Shown: positions 16,389 to 24,817 of the stretch, piece after piece
How positions within the stretch are numbered: position 1 is the first letter of the stretch
Layout of the letters: the number at the start of each line of letters is the position of its first letter
From: Cupriavidus oxalaticus
GTDB taxonomy: Bacteria; Pseudomonadota; Gammaproteobacteria; Burkholderiales; Burkholderiaceae
Length of the DNA: 64,000 nucleotides
Direction: 5' to 3'
Assembly (NCBI RefSeq): GCF_004768545.1
Contig: NZ_CP038634.1
Coordinates: 2,232,001-2,296,000, forward strand
The notes under the pieces: model-generated
Seen by the model: the letters and a program-made list of their open reading frames with translations, nothing else
What the model was told of the DNA's origin: nothing
Databases searched by the model: none
Translations under genes and position numbers: made by a program

Positions 16389-17654
16389 TTACTGCTTTGC
16401 CATCGGAACGTTCGGGTCGGCGAGGCGGGTGGGATCGACTTGCGTGCGCTGCTCGATCAGGCGGCGTGCGATGCGCAGGTCGCGCGCCGCGTTGGCACCG
16501 GCCGCGGCCTGGACGACATCGCCGTCGAGATAGCACAGCAGGAAGCTGTCCTCGCCAGGCGTGCCCCGTGCCACCATGCGATGCGACGGCAAGGGAATGC
16601 CGTAGATCTGCAGGTTCATCCCATACTGGTCCGACCAGAACCACGGCAGGGGCGCATAGTCGACCGGGAGGCCGAGCGCCGCTCGCGCCGCGGCGATACC
16701 CTGGTCCTGCGCGTTCTGCCAGGATTCCAGCCGCAAGCGCCGTCCGGCCCACGGATTCGGTGTCACCGCCACATCTCCCGCGGCGAAAATATCGGGGTCG
16801 GAAGTGCGGCAACCCTGGTCGACGATCACGCCGCCATCGCATGCCAGCCCGGCGTCACGCGCCAGCTCATCGTTGGGCACGAGACCCACACCAGCGACGA
16901 TGGCGTGGCACGTCAGCGTGCTGCCATCGGCAAGAGTCACCACGGCCTGGCCGTCGGCGCCTGGCGCGATGCCGGCGATGCGGGCGCCGAGCATGACGCG
17001 GGTGCCGTGCGCACCATGCAGCCCGTGCAGGTGTTCGGAGATCTCCGGCGGCACGGTACGCTCGCACAGCCGTCCTTGCGCTTCGACCACGGTAACGTCC
17101 GCGCCTTTCAGCCGCGCGGTGGCGGCGACTTCCAGCCCGATCCAGCCGCCGCCCACGACGACGATGCTGCGGCCCGGCCGAAGCTCCGGCGCCAGCGACA
17201 AGGCATCGCCAATCGTGCGCAACGTATGGCTCGGGGTCGTATCCGCGCCCGGGACGGCAAGCGCGCGCGCCTTGCCGCCGGTACAGAGGATCAGCTTGTC
17301 ATAGGACAGCATCTCTCCATCGGACATCTCCAGGCACTTCGCGGCCCGGTCTATGCGGGCCACGCGCGTGTCCACCCACCACTCCACCCTGAGCGCCTCG
17401 AACGCCTCCGGCTTGTGCAGCCACGTGCTGGCGGGCGCCGCTTCGCCGGCAAGCACGGCCTTGGATAACGGTGGCCGCTCGTACGGTGGATGGGCCTCGT
17501 CGCCGATAAGCACGAGCCGGCCGGCGAAACCTTCGCTGCGCAGCGTCTGGGCGGCCCAGCCGCCGGCCTGTCCCGCGCCGACGATGACGATGGTGGCGGC
17601 TGGCGCCATGGCCGTCGCTACGGCCGTCGCGCCCGGTGGTCGTTCGGAAGTCAT
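16389..17654 (-). CDS. FAD-dependent ferredoxin reductase of the ring dioxygenase (BphA4/AndAa type)
   Basis: About 421 residues from ATG 17654. Motifs in order: an FAD-binding GAGQAGGWAAQTL near residue 26, PPYERPPLSK, an NAD-binding VVGGGWIGLEVAATARLKGA near 168, and the FAD/C-terminal segment DIFAAGDVA. This is the glutathione-reductase-like ferredoxin reductase class. It passes electrons from NADH to the Rieske ferredoxin encoded just upstream. An unrelated plant-type reductase serves nag-type salicylate hydroxylases, so the reductase class argues for the anthranilate (And) type organisation alpha-beta-ferredoxin-reductase. The 32-base gap to the ferredoxin gene supports one operon. Confidence 0.87.
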   Translation of the reverse strand: MTSERPPGATAVATAMAPAATIVIVGAGQAGGWAAQTLRSEGFAGRLVLIGDEAHPPYERPPLSKAVLAGEAAPASTWLHKPEAFEALRVEWWVDTRVARIDRAAKCLEMSDGEMLSYDKLILCTGGKARALAVPGADTTPSHTLRTIGDALSLAPELRPGRSIVVVGGGWIGLEVAATARLKGADVTVVEAQGRLCERTVPPEISEHLHGLHGAHGTRVMLGARIAGIAPGADGQAVVTLADGSTLTCHAIVAGVGLVPNDELARDAGLACDGGVIVDQGCRTSDPDIFAAGDVAVTPNPWAGRRLRLESWQNAQDQGIAAARAALGLPVDYAPLPWFWSDQYGMNLQIYGIPLPSHRMVARGTPGEDSFLLCYLDGDVVQAAAGANAARDLRIARRLIEQRTQVDPTRLADPNVPMAKQ

Positions 17655-17686
17655 GTGCGTCCCTTGTGGTTGCTGGCCGGCACTTC

Positions 17687-18001
17687 TCAGCCGAGGTCGA
17701 GGTAGACCTTGTCGCCTTCGATGCGGACCGGATAGGTGCGGATGCCTTCGGTCAGCGGGGCGCACATCGCCGCGCCGTTGCGGATGTCGAACCTGCCCTG
17801 GTGGAGCGGGCATTCGATCTCGTGTCCTTCAAGAAAGCCGTCGCACAGGCGCGCATGGCCATGCGTGCAAATGTTGTCGGTTGCATAGACGTCGCCGTCG
17901 ACGCCATACAGGGCGATCTCCTTGCCCTCCACGGCCACGGCGATCACATCGTCCTGCGGGACGCTGGACAGCAGCGCTGCCTCGATCCAGGTTTCAGTCA
18001 T
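17687..18001 (-). CDS. Rieske-type [2Fe-2S] ferredoxin of the dioxygenase
   Basis: 104 residues, the normal size for these small electron carriers. The Rieske ligands are in [12 protein letters not shown] and [10 protein letters not shown] (Cys-X-His ... Cys-X2-His). It accepts electrons from the FAD reductase and passes them to the oxygenase alpha subunit. It lies 12 bases after the beta-subunit gene. The sequence fits biphenyl/anthranilate-type ferredoxins, not the Rieske domain of an oxygenase. Confidence 0.92.
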   Translation of the reverse strand: MTETWIEAALLSSVPQDDVIAVAVEGKEIALYGVDGDVYATDNICTHGHARLCDGFLEGHEIECPLHQGRFDIRNGAAMCAPLTEGIRTYPVRIEGDKVYLDLG

Positions 18002-18013
18002 GAATGGCTCCTG

Positions 18014-18484
18014 CTAGATGGGGTAGATCAGCGAGTTGGGGATCATCTCGCTATCGAACACGCAGATGCGCGACGCGAAGCGCCAGCCCTCGGGCGTGCG
18101 CACGATGGTGTCGAGGTAGCGGCCGGCGTTGTACACATCGGTCATCTGGTCCGGCTTGGTGCGCAGCACGGCATAGTTGGCCTCGGCCACGATCCTGTCG
18201 GCACCGGCCTCCCGGATCAGGGGCGCCCCGACGATGTGGCGCTGGTAGTAGGGATCGTGGAACAGCGTCTCCCGGATGCCGTAGATGCGGTCTTTCAGCA
18301 TCCCCTTGCCCTCGAGCGACAGCGTGGCGAGCGGCAACCCGCGTTCGTGGTTCTCGCGCGGCTGAACCCGGTAGAGGCAGTCGTCGGTGAAGAACTCCGG
18401 CCAGCGGTCCCATTCGCCGTTGTCCACGGCGCTGGTGTAGTCGGCGTACAGCGCGAGCAGCGCGTAGTAGTCGGTAAAGTCCAT
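18014..18484 (-). CDS. ring-hydroxylating dioxygenase beta subunit
   Basis: A 156-residue NTF2-like protein that forms the structural small subunit of an alpha3beta3 oxygenase. Family features are the YALLALYADYTSAVDNGEWD start, FFTDDCLYRVQPREN and the GWRFASRICVFDSEMIP end. The gene begins four bases after the alpha-subunit stop. Length and sequence style match NagH/AndAd-type subunits. Confidence 0.88.
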   Translation of the reverse strand: MDFTDYYALLALYADYTSAVDNGEWDRWPEFFTDDCLYRVQPRENHERGLPLATLSLEGKGMLKDRIYGIRETLFHDPYYQRHIVGAPLIREAGADRIVAEANYAVLRTKPDQMTDVYNAGRYLDTIVRTPEGWRFASRICVFDSEMIPNSLIYPI

Positions 18485-18488
18485 GGCT

Positions 18489-19754
18489 TCAGACCTCCAT
18501 CACCTTGCGCCAGTAGGCGTACATGCCGCGGATCAGGGTCTCGGTGACCATGTGTTCGGTGTTCTCGGCGGTCTTGCCGCCCAGTTCGGCAATCACGCGA
18601 TGCCAGGGCTTCTGGGAGAAGCCTTCCTGCGAGCATTCGATGGCTTCGCCGTCGTCGGCTGACACAAAGCCGGCGGGCCCGAACAGATTGGCCTGGCGCA
18701 GCCGGCGCCGCGTCATGTCCTCGGTGTCGTCCTCGAAGCCGAAGTGCGTCCAGACGAAGTCGAAGGAGTCTGGGCCGTTGGGCTGGATATGGCGCGTGGA
18801 CACCGAATTGACCTGCTGCTGGAAGATCACGCTCGGGAAGACCGTCATCATCACCGCGGTTGGCTCGCCCCACCACGGCTCGTGGACGATGTCGAGGATG
18901 CGGTCGTCGTGCAGGGCCATCTGGTCCTTGAAGCTGGACACGCCGGAGGTCACGTCGCTCTTGCCGCCCTGGCCGCGGGTCGACACCATCGCGGCATGGC
19001 GGAACTCGGCATCCATCACCAGGCGGGCCTTGTTGTCCGCGCGCCAGAGCCCGAACGTGACAAACCACGTATGCAGCAGCCCGGGGTGGTAGGGGTCCTT
19101 GATGTTCTCCTGCATCAGCTTCCAGTTGCCCGGAATGCGCTGCTTGTTGTAGCCGAGGACCTTCAGCTTGCGGCCATTGAACAGCCGGTCGAAGTAGCCG
19201 AGGATGTCCGGCCCGAGGTAGTCCTCGAGCGAAGGGACGTCATGGTCGAACGAGGCGAACACCACCCCGCCGCGCGTGGCGACCCTCAGCTGCGTGAGCC
19301 CGTGCTCCTGCGGCCTGAAGTCGGCGGGCATGCCCCCGTTGACCTTGCCGTCCTGCTTGACGCCACGACGCAATGGCACCCCTTGCAGGTTGCCCTTCAG
19401 GTCATAGTTCCACTGGTGGTAGGGGCAGTGGAAATCCTTCCGGTTCCCGCTGCGCTCGCGGCAGAACTTCATGCCGCGATGGGCGCATACGTTCTCGATG
19501 ACGTTGATGTCGCCGTCCTGGTCGCGCACCAGGATCACGGACCGCTCGCCAAGCGTGGTGCGCTTGAAGTCGCCGGGATGCGGGATCTCGGCCTCCAGGC
19601 CGAGATAGTTCCAGTGACCCTGGTAGAAGCAGCGTTCGAGCTCGCGCTGGTAAAGCTGCGCGTCGGTATAGACGCGGAACGGGATGCGGCTGATGCTGTC
19701 GTCGGCCCACACTGGGCGGTCTTCATGGGAGGCTGTTGCCATGGCGGTTTCCAT
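18489..19754 (-). CDS. ring-hydroxylating dioxygenase alpha subunit (AndAc/NagG type)
   Basis: 421 residues from ATG 19754; ATG 19742 (MATASHEDRP), with GGAA at -8, is an alternative start. The Rieske centre is in VCAHRGMKFC and FHCPYHQW near residues 80-105. The mononuclear iron site is in NWKLMQENIKDPYHPGLLH near 205-225, with the carboxylate expected in the FDFVWTHFGFEDD region near 335. The enzyme adds O2 to an aromatic ring using electrons from the ferredoxin. Long stretches resemble, from memory, salicylate 5-hydroxylase (NagG) and anthranilate 1,2-dioxygenase (AndAc), so the substrate is probably an ortho-substituted benzoate. It is first in a five-gene operon and divergent from a NahR-like regulator. 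Confidence 0.88.
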   Translation of the reverse strand: METAMATASHEDRPVWADDSISRIPFRVYTDAQLYQRELERCFYQGHWNYLGLEAEIPHPGDFKRTTLGERSVILVRDQDGDINVIENVCAHRGMKFCRERSGNRKDFHCPYHQWNYDLKGNLQGVPLRRGVKQDGKVNGGMPADFRPQEHGLTQLRVATRGGVVFASFDHDVPSLEDYLGPDILGYFDRLFNGRKLKVLGYNKQRIPGNWKLMQENIKDPYHPGLLHTWFVTFGLWRADNKARLVMDAEFRHAAMVSTRGQGGKSDVTSGVSSFKDQMALHDDRILDIVHEPWWGEPTAVMMTVFPSVIFQQQVNSVSTRHIQPNGPDSFDFVWTHFGFEDDTEDMTRRRLRQANLFGPAGFVSADDGEAIECSQEGFSQKPWHRVIAELGGKTAENTEHMVTETLIRGMYAYWRKVMEV

Positions 19755-19959
19755 AGAGCGAACGGAGTCCGCGCGCGGGCCCGGTGGGCCTGTGCGGCGT
19801 CTGTGTGCTTGGGGTGACTTCAGGGGGGGATTCCCCGGGGCGGGCTATCGCCAGGGAAGGGCGGGATTCATGGGGCGTCTCCGTATGTGCCTATGTCTTT
19901 TCGTATGGGAAGGATCATCGGACATCGACCGCAATAAACCAATAGAATCCCGGCTATAG

Positions 19960-19978
19960 TTGATATTCACGGAATCAA
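19960..19978. promoter_or_regulatory. candidate LysR operator for the dioxygenase operon
   Basis: TTGAT, nine bases (ATTCACGGA), then ATCAA: a perfect dyad with the T-N11-A layout of LysR sites. It contains ATTCACG, which also occurs in NahR-type boxes as I remember them. It sits 12 bases before the LysR start codon, where an autoregulatory site would be, and about 205 bases from the dioxygenase start. Function is inferred. Confidence 0.5.
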
Positions 19979-19990
19979 TAAAGGTGCGCG

Positions 19991-20893
19991 ATGGAACTGA
20001 AGGACGTCGACCTGAACCTGCTCGTCGTGTTCGATCAGCTGTTGCGGCAGGGGACCGTTTCCGGCACGGCCAGGGCCATGAACCTGAGCCAGCCGGCAGT
20101 CAGCAACGCGTTGGCACGCCTGCGGACCCTGCTGGGCGACCAGCTCTTTGTACGAAGCAGCAGGGGAATGCTGCCGACACCACTTGCGCAGGAACTGGCC
20201 GAGCCGGTCGGCCATGCGCTGGAATCGCTGCAGGCAACGCTCAGCCGCAAGATGACTTTCGATCCTCTGCGCAGCGAGCGCGCATTCCGGATCGCCATGA
20301 CGGATATCGGCGAGGTGCACTTCATTCCGCCGCTGATGGGTGCGCTCGGGCAACGGGCGCCGGGCGTGACCGTGACCACGGTGCGCAATACGGCGGTCGA
20401 CCTGGCGGCCGAGATGAGCCAGGGCAAGATCGACCTTGCTGTCGGCCACCTGCCTGAACTCAGTACGGAATTTTTTCAGCGGCGCCTGTTCCGCCAGCGC
20501 TACGTCTGCCTGTTCCGTCCCGGCCACGCGATGGACAAGAAGAAGGTCAGCATGCGGGACTTCGAAGCCGCCGAGCATGTCGTGGTCACGGCGGCGGGAA
20601 CGGGGCATGCGCGCGTCGACGAGCTGCTGGCCCAGGGCGGCGTAAAGCGCAGCATCCGGCTGCGCGTCCCGCATTTCGTGGCACTGGCGGACATCATTGC
20701 CACCACCGACCTGGTTGCCACCGTGACCTGGACGTTTGCGGAACGGTGTGCCAAGTATTTCGGGCTCAGGTATATCAATCATCCGTTCGCGCTGCCGGCC
20801 ATCCAGATCAACCTGTTCTGGCATGCCCGATATCATCGCGACCCTGCGAATCAGTGGCTGCGCAACGAGTTTATTGAATTGTTTTCGGAATAG
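19991..20893 (+). CDS. NahR/NagR-like LysR regulator
   Basis: 300 residues, preceded by AAAGG. The start MELKDVDLNLLVVFDQLLRQ, the HTH segment AMNLSQPAVSNALARLR, the MTDIGEVHFIPPLM segment and the closing NLFWHARYHRDPANQWLRNE closely follow the NahR/NagR/DntR group, whose known effectors are salicylate and related nitro- or hydroxybenzoates. It is divergent from the dioxygenase operon and most likely activates it. The combination suggests a salicylate-like or anthranilate-like inducer; which one cannot be settled by reading. Confidence 0.9.
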   Translation: MELKDVDLNLLVVFDQLLRQGTVSGTARAMNLSQPAVSNALARLRTLLGDQLFVRSSRGMLPTPLAQELAEPVGHALESLQATLSRKMTFDPLRSERAFRIAMTDIGEVHFIPPLMGALGQRAPGVTVTTVRNTAVDLAAEMSQGKIDLAVGHLPELSTEFFQRRLFRQRYVCLFRPGHAMDKKKVSMRDFEAAEHVVVTAAGTGHARVDELLAQGGVKRSIRLRVPHFVALADIIATTDLVATVTWTFAERCAKYFGLRYINHPFALPAIQINLFWHARYHRDPANQWLRNEFIELFSE

Positions 20894-21113
20894 GGCCTCG
20901 GCTGAAAGCGAGTGCGATTCGCATCCTGCATTTAGTACTATGTCTGGCACTTACGCTTGAGTTTCGGGGCAATCGAGTAAATGGACAGCGCTTCCCGAAG
21001 TCGTGGAAATTGTCGTTGATTGGTATGCGCAGGCTTGTGCCTGGAATCTCGGGAGCGGCAGTCCGGAAGGCACAACGGTGCGGTGGCGAAGCCGACGCAA
21101 CGTGCTCTCCAGT

Positions 21114-21229
21114 CTAGTTCAGCGAACCCGTCGGGCCAACCCGGAATCCCGTGCGGCAACGAACCGACGGACTGAACCGCGGCTCCGCGCCGAAGTAGAT
21201 GTCGACTGATGCGTCGGCATTGCGCTGCA
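21114..21229 (-). pseudogene. possible C-terminal remnant of a DUF1254/DUF1214 protein
   Basis: In the 375-base gap between the LysR gene and the CoA ligase gene, the minus strand encodes QRNADASVDIYFG before running out at a stop in 21114. The NAD(G/A)SVDIYFG string resembles the closing motif of DUF1214-type proteins, but the rest of the domain is absent both upstream and downstream. It may be the stub of a deleted gene or a coincidence. No other gene is seen in this gap. Confidence 0.22.
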
Positions 21230-21268
21230 GCCCTCGCCGGGAAGGGCGCGGGGTGCCGCCACGCTGCG

Positions 21269-23368
21269 CTAACGTGGCACCCCTGCCACCTCGATCAGCG
21301 CATCGACCACCACCACGCCGTCGGCGCTCGCCATCACCGGGTTGAGATCGACCGAGCGGATCGTGCCGCCGGCCGCGTGGACCAGTTGGCCGACTTGCAC
21401 CGCCAGCCGGCACAGCGCGGCGATGTCGGCCGCCGGCTCGTTGCGCACGCCGCGCAGCAGCGGCGCGATGCGCAGGCTGTCCACAGCGCGGGCGACATCG
21501 GCTTCGCTGCACGGCGCCAGCAGCACGGCGGTGTCGCGCAAGGTCTCGACATACTTGCCGCCGTCGCCGACCACCAGCACCGCGCCGAATACGGGATCCC
21601 AGTGCGCGCCGATCATGCATTCGCGCTGGCCGCGCACCATGCGCGCGATGACGATGCCTTCGCAATGCGCGTCCATGGCCTGCAGCGTGCGCATCTGGGC
21701 GCTGAACGCACGCGCTACTGCCTCCCGATCATTGCAGTGCAGGGCGACCAGCCCGTGCTCGCTCTTGTGCGGCACCTGGGGCGAGCTCGCCTTGACGGCA
21801 ACCGGCGCGCCGATGCGCTGCCACGCGGCCACGGCGGCGTCGATGTCGTGGCAAAGATAGTGCTCGACCACCGGCACGCCTGCCGCGGCGAGACGCTCCA
21901 GGCTGGCGGCTTCGCTCAGCGTCGTACCTTTCACCGGTGACGCCGGCACGGCAGGTGCAGCGGGTAGCGGCGGCTCGCCCTCGGCCGCGATCTGCCGCAG
22001 CCGCTGCTGGTGCGAGACCAGTTGCGAGAACGCTGCCAGCGCTTGCGCCGCGCAGGCGTAGGTCGGCACGTTGGCCTGCCGGAAGGCATCGGCCACCGGC
22101 GCTTGCCATACGGCGACCGCGATGGGCTTGCCCGCGGTGTCGGCAAACGCGGCGGCGTCGCGGGCAAAGCGCGGCACGTCGTAGCCCATGCCGGAGACGG
22201 GGATATCGAGCAGGAACAGGTCGGCGGCGGGATCGCGCGCCACCACCGGCAGCACCTCGCCGAACAGCGCGCTGTTGGTGAGCAGTGCGGCGGTGACATC
22301 GACCGGGTTGGCGGTGGCGGCGAAACCGGGCAGGCGCTCCGCCAGCGCGGCCTGCGTGGCATCGGACAGCGGCGCCAGCGCCAGGCCGGACGACGGCGCT
22401 GCATCGGCGGCCATCACGCAGCTCGCGCCGGAGTTGCTGACGACCACCAGCCGCCTTCCCCCGGCTTGCCAGCCGCGCAGGTACATCGGCGCGCAGCGTG
22501 CCAGCGCATGCGCATCGTCGACGCGCCAGATGCCGTGGCGCTGCAGGAAGGCATCGACCGCGCGGTCCTCGTTGGCGATGGCGCCGGTGTGCGACGCGGC
22601 GGCGCGCTGCCCGTCCTGCGAGCGGCCGGCCTTGGCCGCCACCACCGGCACGTTGCGCGCCCGCGCCACGCGCGCCGCCTCGGCCAGCATCTCGGGGTCG
22701 GTCAGGCTTTCCAGGTACAGCAGCACCAGCCGCACGCCAGGATCGTGCGCCACCGCCAGTGCCAGCTCGCCGACGGTGATGTCGGCCTGGTTGCCGGTGG
22801 CATGCACGTGGCGCACGCCGATGCCCTGGCCGCGCAGCAGACCATAGACCATCGCCGCCACGCCGCCGCTCTGGCTGACCACGGCGACCGGGCCATCCTG
22901 CGGCGGCACCTCGATGAACATGGTCGAAAAGCTGGCGATGGCGCCGCTGCCGAAATTGGCCAGCCCCTGGCTGTTGGGACCAACCAGCCGCAGCCCGCTG
23001 GCGCGCGCGGCGCGCACCATCTCGTCCTGCTGGCGCCGGCCTTCGGCACCGCCCTCGCCGAAGCCCGATGCGATCACGATGGCCGCCGCCACGCCCAGCC
23101 GCGCGCAGTCCCGCACGGCCTGCACGGCGGCATCTCCGGCGACGATGATGATGGCGAGTTCGGGGACTTCGGGCACCGCGTCCAGCGTGGGACAGGCGCG
23201 CAGGCCCTGGATGGTGTCGCGCTGCGGGTTGACCGGGTAGAGCGTGCCGACGTAGCCGTGCGCCTTCATGTAGTGGATGGGGCGGCCGCCGATCTTGTGG
23301 ATATTGTCGGAGGCGCCGATCACGGCGATGGAGCGGGGAGCGAGCAGTGACTGGAGGGGAGCGGTCAT
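21269..23368 (-). CDS. ADP-forming acyl-CoA synthetase (acetate-CoA ligase family), fused alpha-beta
   Basis: About 699 residues from ATG 23368. Domains in order: CoA-binding (SIAVIGASDNIHKIGGRP at about residue 13), a ligase-CoA domain with the phospho-His segment ASHTGAIANEDRA near 270, and a C-terminal ATP-grasp domain (PVAVKASSPQVPHKSEHG near 520). These enzymes join a carboxylic acid to CoA with formation of ADP, or run in reverse. It is the last gene of the IclR-headed operon, 40 bases after a Bug gene, and presumably activates the acid handled by the pathway. The natural acid is unknown. Confidence 0.87.
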   Translation of the reverse strand: MTAPLQSLLAPRSIAVIGASDNIHKIGGRPIHYMKAHGYVGTLYPVNPQRDTIQGLRACPTLDAVPEVPELAIIIVAGDAAVQAVRDCARLGVAAAIVIASGFGEGGAEGRRQQDEMVRAARASGLRLVGPNSQGLANFGSGAIASFSTMFIEVPPQDGPVAVVSQSGGVAAMVYGLLRGQGIGVRHVHATGNQADITVGELALAVAHDPGVRLVLLYLESLTDPEMLAEAARVARARNVPVVAAKAGRSQDGQRAAASHTGAIANEDRAVDAFLQRHGIWRVDDAHALARCAPMYLRGWQAGGRRLVVVSNSGASCVMAADAAPSSGLALAPLSDATQAALAERLPGFAATANPVDVTAALLTNSALFGEVLPVVARDPAADLFLLDIPVSGMGYDVPRFARDAAAFADTAGKPIAVAVWQAPVADAFRQANVPTYACAAQALAAFSQLVSHQQRLRQIAAEGEPPLPAAPAVPASPVKGTTLSEAASLERLAAAGVPVVEHYLCHDIDAAVAAWQRIGAPVAVKASSPQVPHKSEHGLVALHCNDREAVARAFSAQMRTLQAMDAHCEGIVIARMVRGQRECMIGAHWDPVFGAVLVVGDGGKYVETLRDTAVLLAPCSEADVARAVDSLRIAPLLRGVRNEPAADIAALCRLAVQVGQLVHAAGGTIRSVDLNPVMASADGVVVVDALIEVAGVPR

Positions 23369-23408
23369 GACAGGGGCCGTGGGGTTTGCGTGAGCTATGC
23401 GTAGGGGA

Positions 23409-24395
23409 TCAGTCGATGGTGGCGCCGGATGCCTTGACGACCCGGGCCCATTTGTCGATTTCGTGTTCGAGGAACCGCGCGGTGGCCGGTGGCGAGGTCC
23501 ATTCCGCGGCAAAGCCCTGCGTGGCGAAGCGCGCACGCACGTCCGCATCGTCGAGCACGGATTTCAGCGCCGTCCCGAGCGCAGCGAGCGCCGCGGGCGG
23601 CGTGCCGGCGGGCGCCAGCAGCGCGTTCCAGGCGCTGGCCTCGTAGCCCGGCAATCCTGACTGCGCGATGGTCGGCGTGTCCGGCGCGGCCGGCGAGCGC
23701 GCCGCGCCCGTGACCGCGAGCGCCTTGAGCTTGCCGTCGCGCACGAACGGCATGGCCGACAGCATGGTGTCGAACATCACCGTGGCCTGGCCGCCCATCA
23801 CGTCGGTCAGCGCAGGCGCACTGCCTTTGTACGGTACGTGCGTCATGCGCACGCCGGCCATGCTGTTGAACAGTTCCGCGGCAAGGTGGGTGGACTGGCC
23901 ATTGCCAGAGCTGGCAAAGGTGACCTGGCCGGGCCTGCTCCTGGCCAGCGCGATCAGATCGGCGACATTGCCCGCGGGCGTGGCGGGCGCGGTGACCAGC
24001 ACCAGCGGGCCGCGCGTGAGCAGGCTTACCGGCGCGAAGTCCTTGCGCGTGTCGTAGCCGGGCTTGCGGAACAGCGTCATGTTGATGGCATGCGCGGTGG
24101 TGGCCACCAGCAGCGTGTAGCCGTCGGGCGCGGCCCGGGCCGCTGCCTCGGCGCCGATATTGCCGCCGGCGCCGGGGCGGTTCTCCACCACCAGCGGCTG
24201 GCCGAGCTTGTCCGAGAGCTTCTGGCCGACCACGCGCGCAACGATGTCGGTGGGGCCGCCGGGCGGGTAGGGCACCACCAGCCGGATCGGCTTGACGGGG
24301 AAGGACTGCGCCAGCGCTGGCGGCATAAATGCCGCGGACAAGGCGAGGCAGGAAAGCAGGGCGAGCGCGTGCCGCCGGGATCGATTCGGTGCCAA
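23409..24395 (-). CDS. Bug/TctC-family periplasmic binding protein
   Basis: About 328 residues if translation starts at the TTG in 24395, which I prefer because GGAGA lies six bases before it and the product then has a proper Sec signal (RSRRHALALLSCLALSAAF, cut near PALAQ). No ATG lies at a suitable place. Family marks are PIRLVVPYPPGGPTDIVARV, NRPGAGGNIGAEAA, ASSGNGQSTHLAAELF and MTHVPYKGSAPALTDVMGG. Like most Bug proteins it has no transporter beside it. It lies inside the thiolase/CoA-ligase operon and probably captures or senses the acid substrate. Confidence 0.87.
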   Translation of the reverse strand: MAPNRSRRHALALLSCLALSAAFMPPALAQSFPVKPIRLVVPYPPGGPTDIVARVVGQKLSDKLGQPLVVENRPGAGGNIGAEAAARAAPDGYTLLVATTAHAINMTLFRKPGYDTRKDFAPVSLLTRGPLVLVTAPATPAGNVADLIALARSRPGQVTFASSGNGQSTHLAAELFNSMAGVRMTHVPYKGSAPALTDVMGGQATVMFDTMLSAMPFVRDGKLKALAVTGAARSPAAPDTPTIAQSGLPGYEASAWNALLAPAGTPPAALAALGTALKSVLDDADVRARFATQGFAAEWTSPPATARFLEHEIDKWARVVKASGATID

Positions 24396-24463
24396 GGGGA
24401 TTCTCCGGTTGTGGGTGCCGGCTGGGATGGAGGCGGACGCGCGCCGGCTGGCGCCGGAAGGCG

Positions 24464-24817
24464 CTATTCGCGCAGGAAACGCAGCAGCGTCCCTTCGCCG
24501 AAGCGCAGGAAGCCTGCGCGCACGCGCTCGCCGATCGCCACGCCGGGCTCGGCATGGCCCATCACCCGCGGGCCTTCGTCCAGCGTGGCCAGCACCAGCG
24601 TGTAGGGCGCCAGCGCGCGGAAGGCCCCGGCCGGGGCGCGGCTGATCTCGGTGACCGCATACACCGTGGCCAGCCCGCCGGCATCGCGCCAGCGCAACTG
24701 CAGGCTGCCGCAGGCGCGGCAGGCGTGCCGTTCCAGCGGCTGCCAGGCTCCGCAGTCGTCGCAACACTGGTAGCGCACCACGCCGGCATCGAGTCCGTCG
24801 GTATAGGGATGGCTCAT
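24464..24817 (-). CDS. DUF35 OB-fold protein with N-terminal zinc ribbon
   Basis: 117 residues. The zinc ribbon uses Cys19/Cys22 and Cys33/Cys36 (CDDCG and CRACG), followed by an OB fold (TVYAVTEISRAP ... YTLVLATLDEGPRVMGHAE). DUF35 proteins are obligate partners of certain thiolase-like enzymes, including the aldolase Ltp2 of steroid side-chain degradation. The start codon overlaps the stop of the thiolase-like gene by four bases (ATGA), as expected for subunits of one complex. It probably binds acyl-CoA and completes the active site of that enzyme. Confidence 0.88.
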   Translation of the reverse strand: MSHPYTDGLDAGVVRYQCCDDCGAWQPLERHACRACGSLQLRWRDAGGLATVYAVTEISRAPAGAFRALAPYTLVLATLDEGPRVMGHAEPGVAIGERVRAGFLRFGEGTLLRFLRE

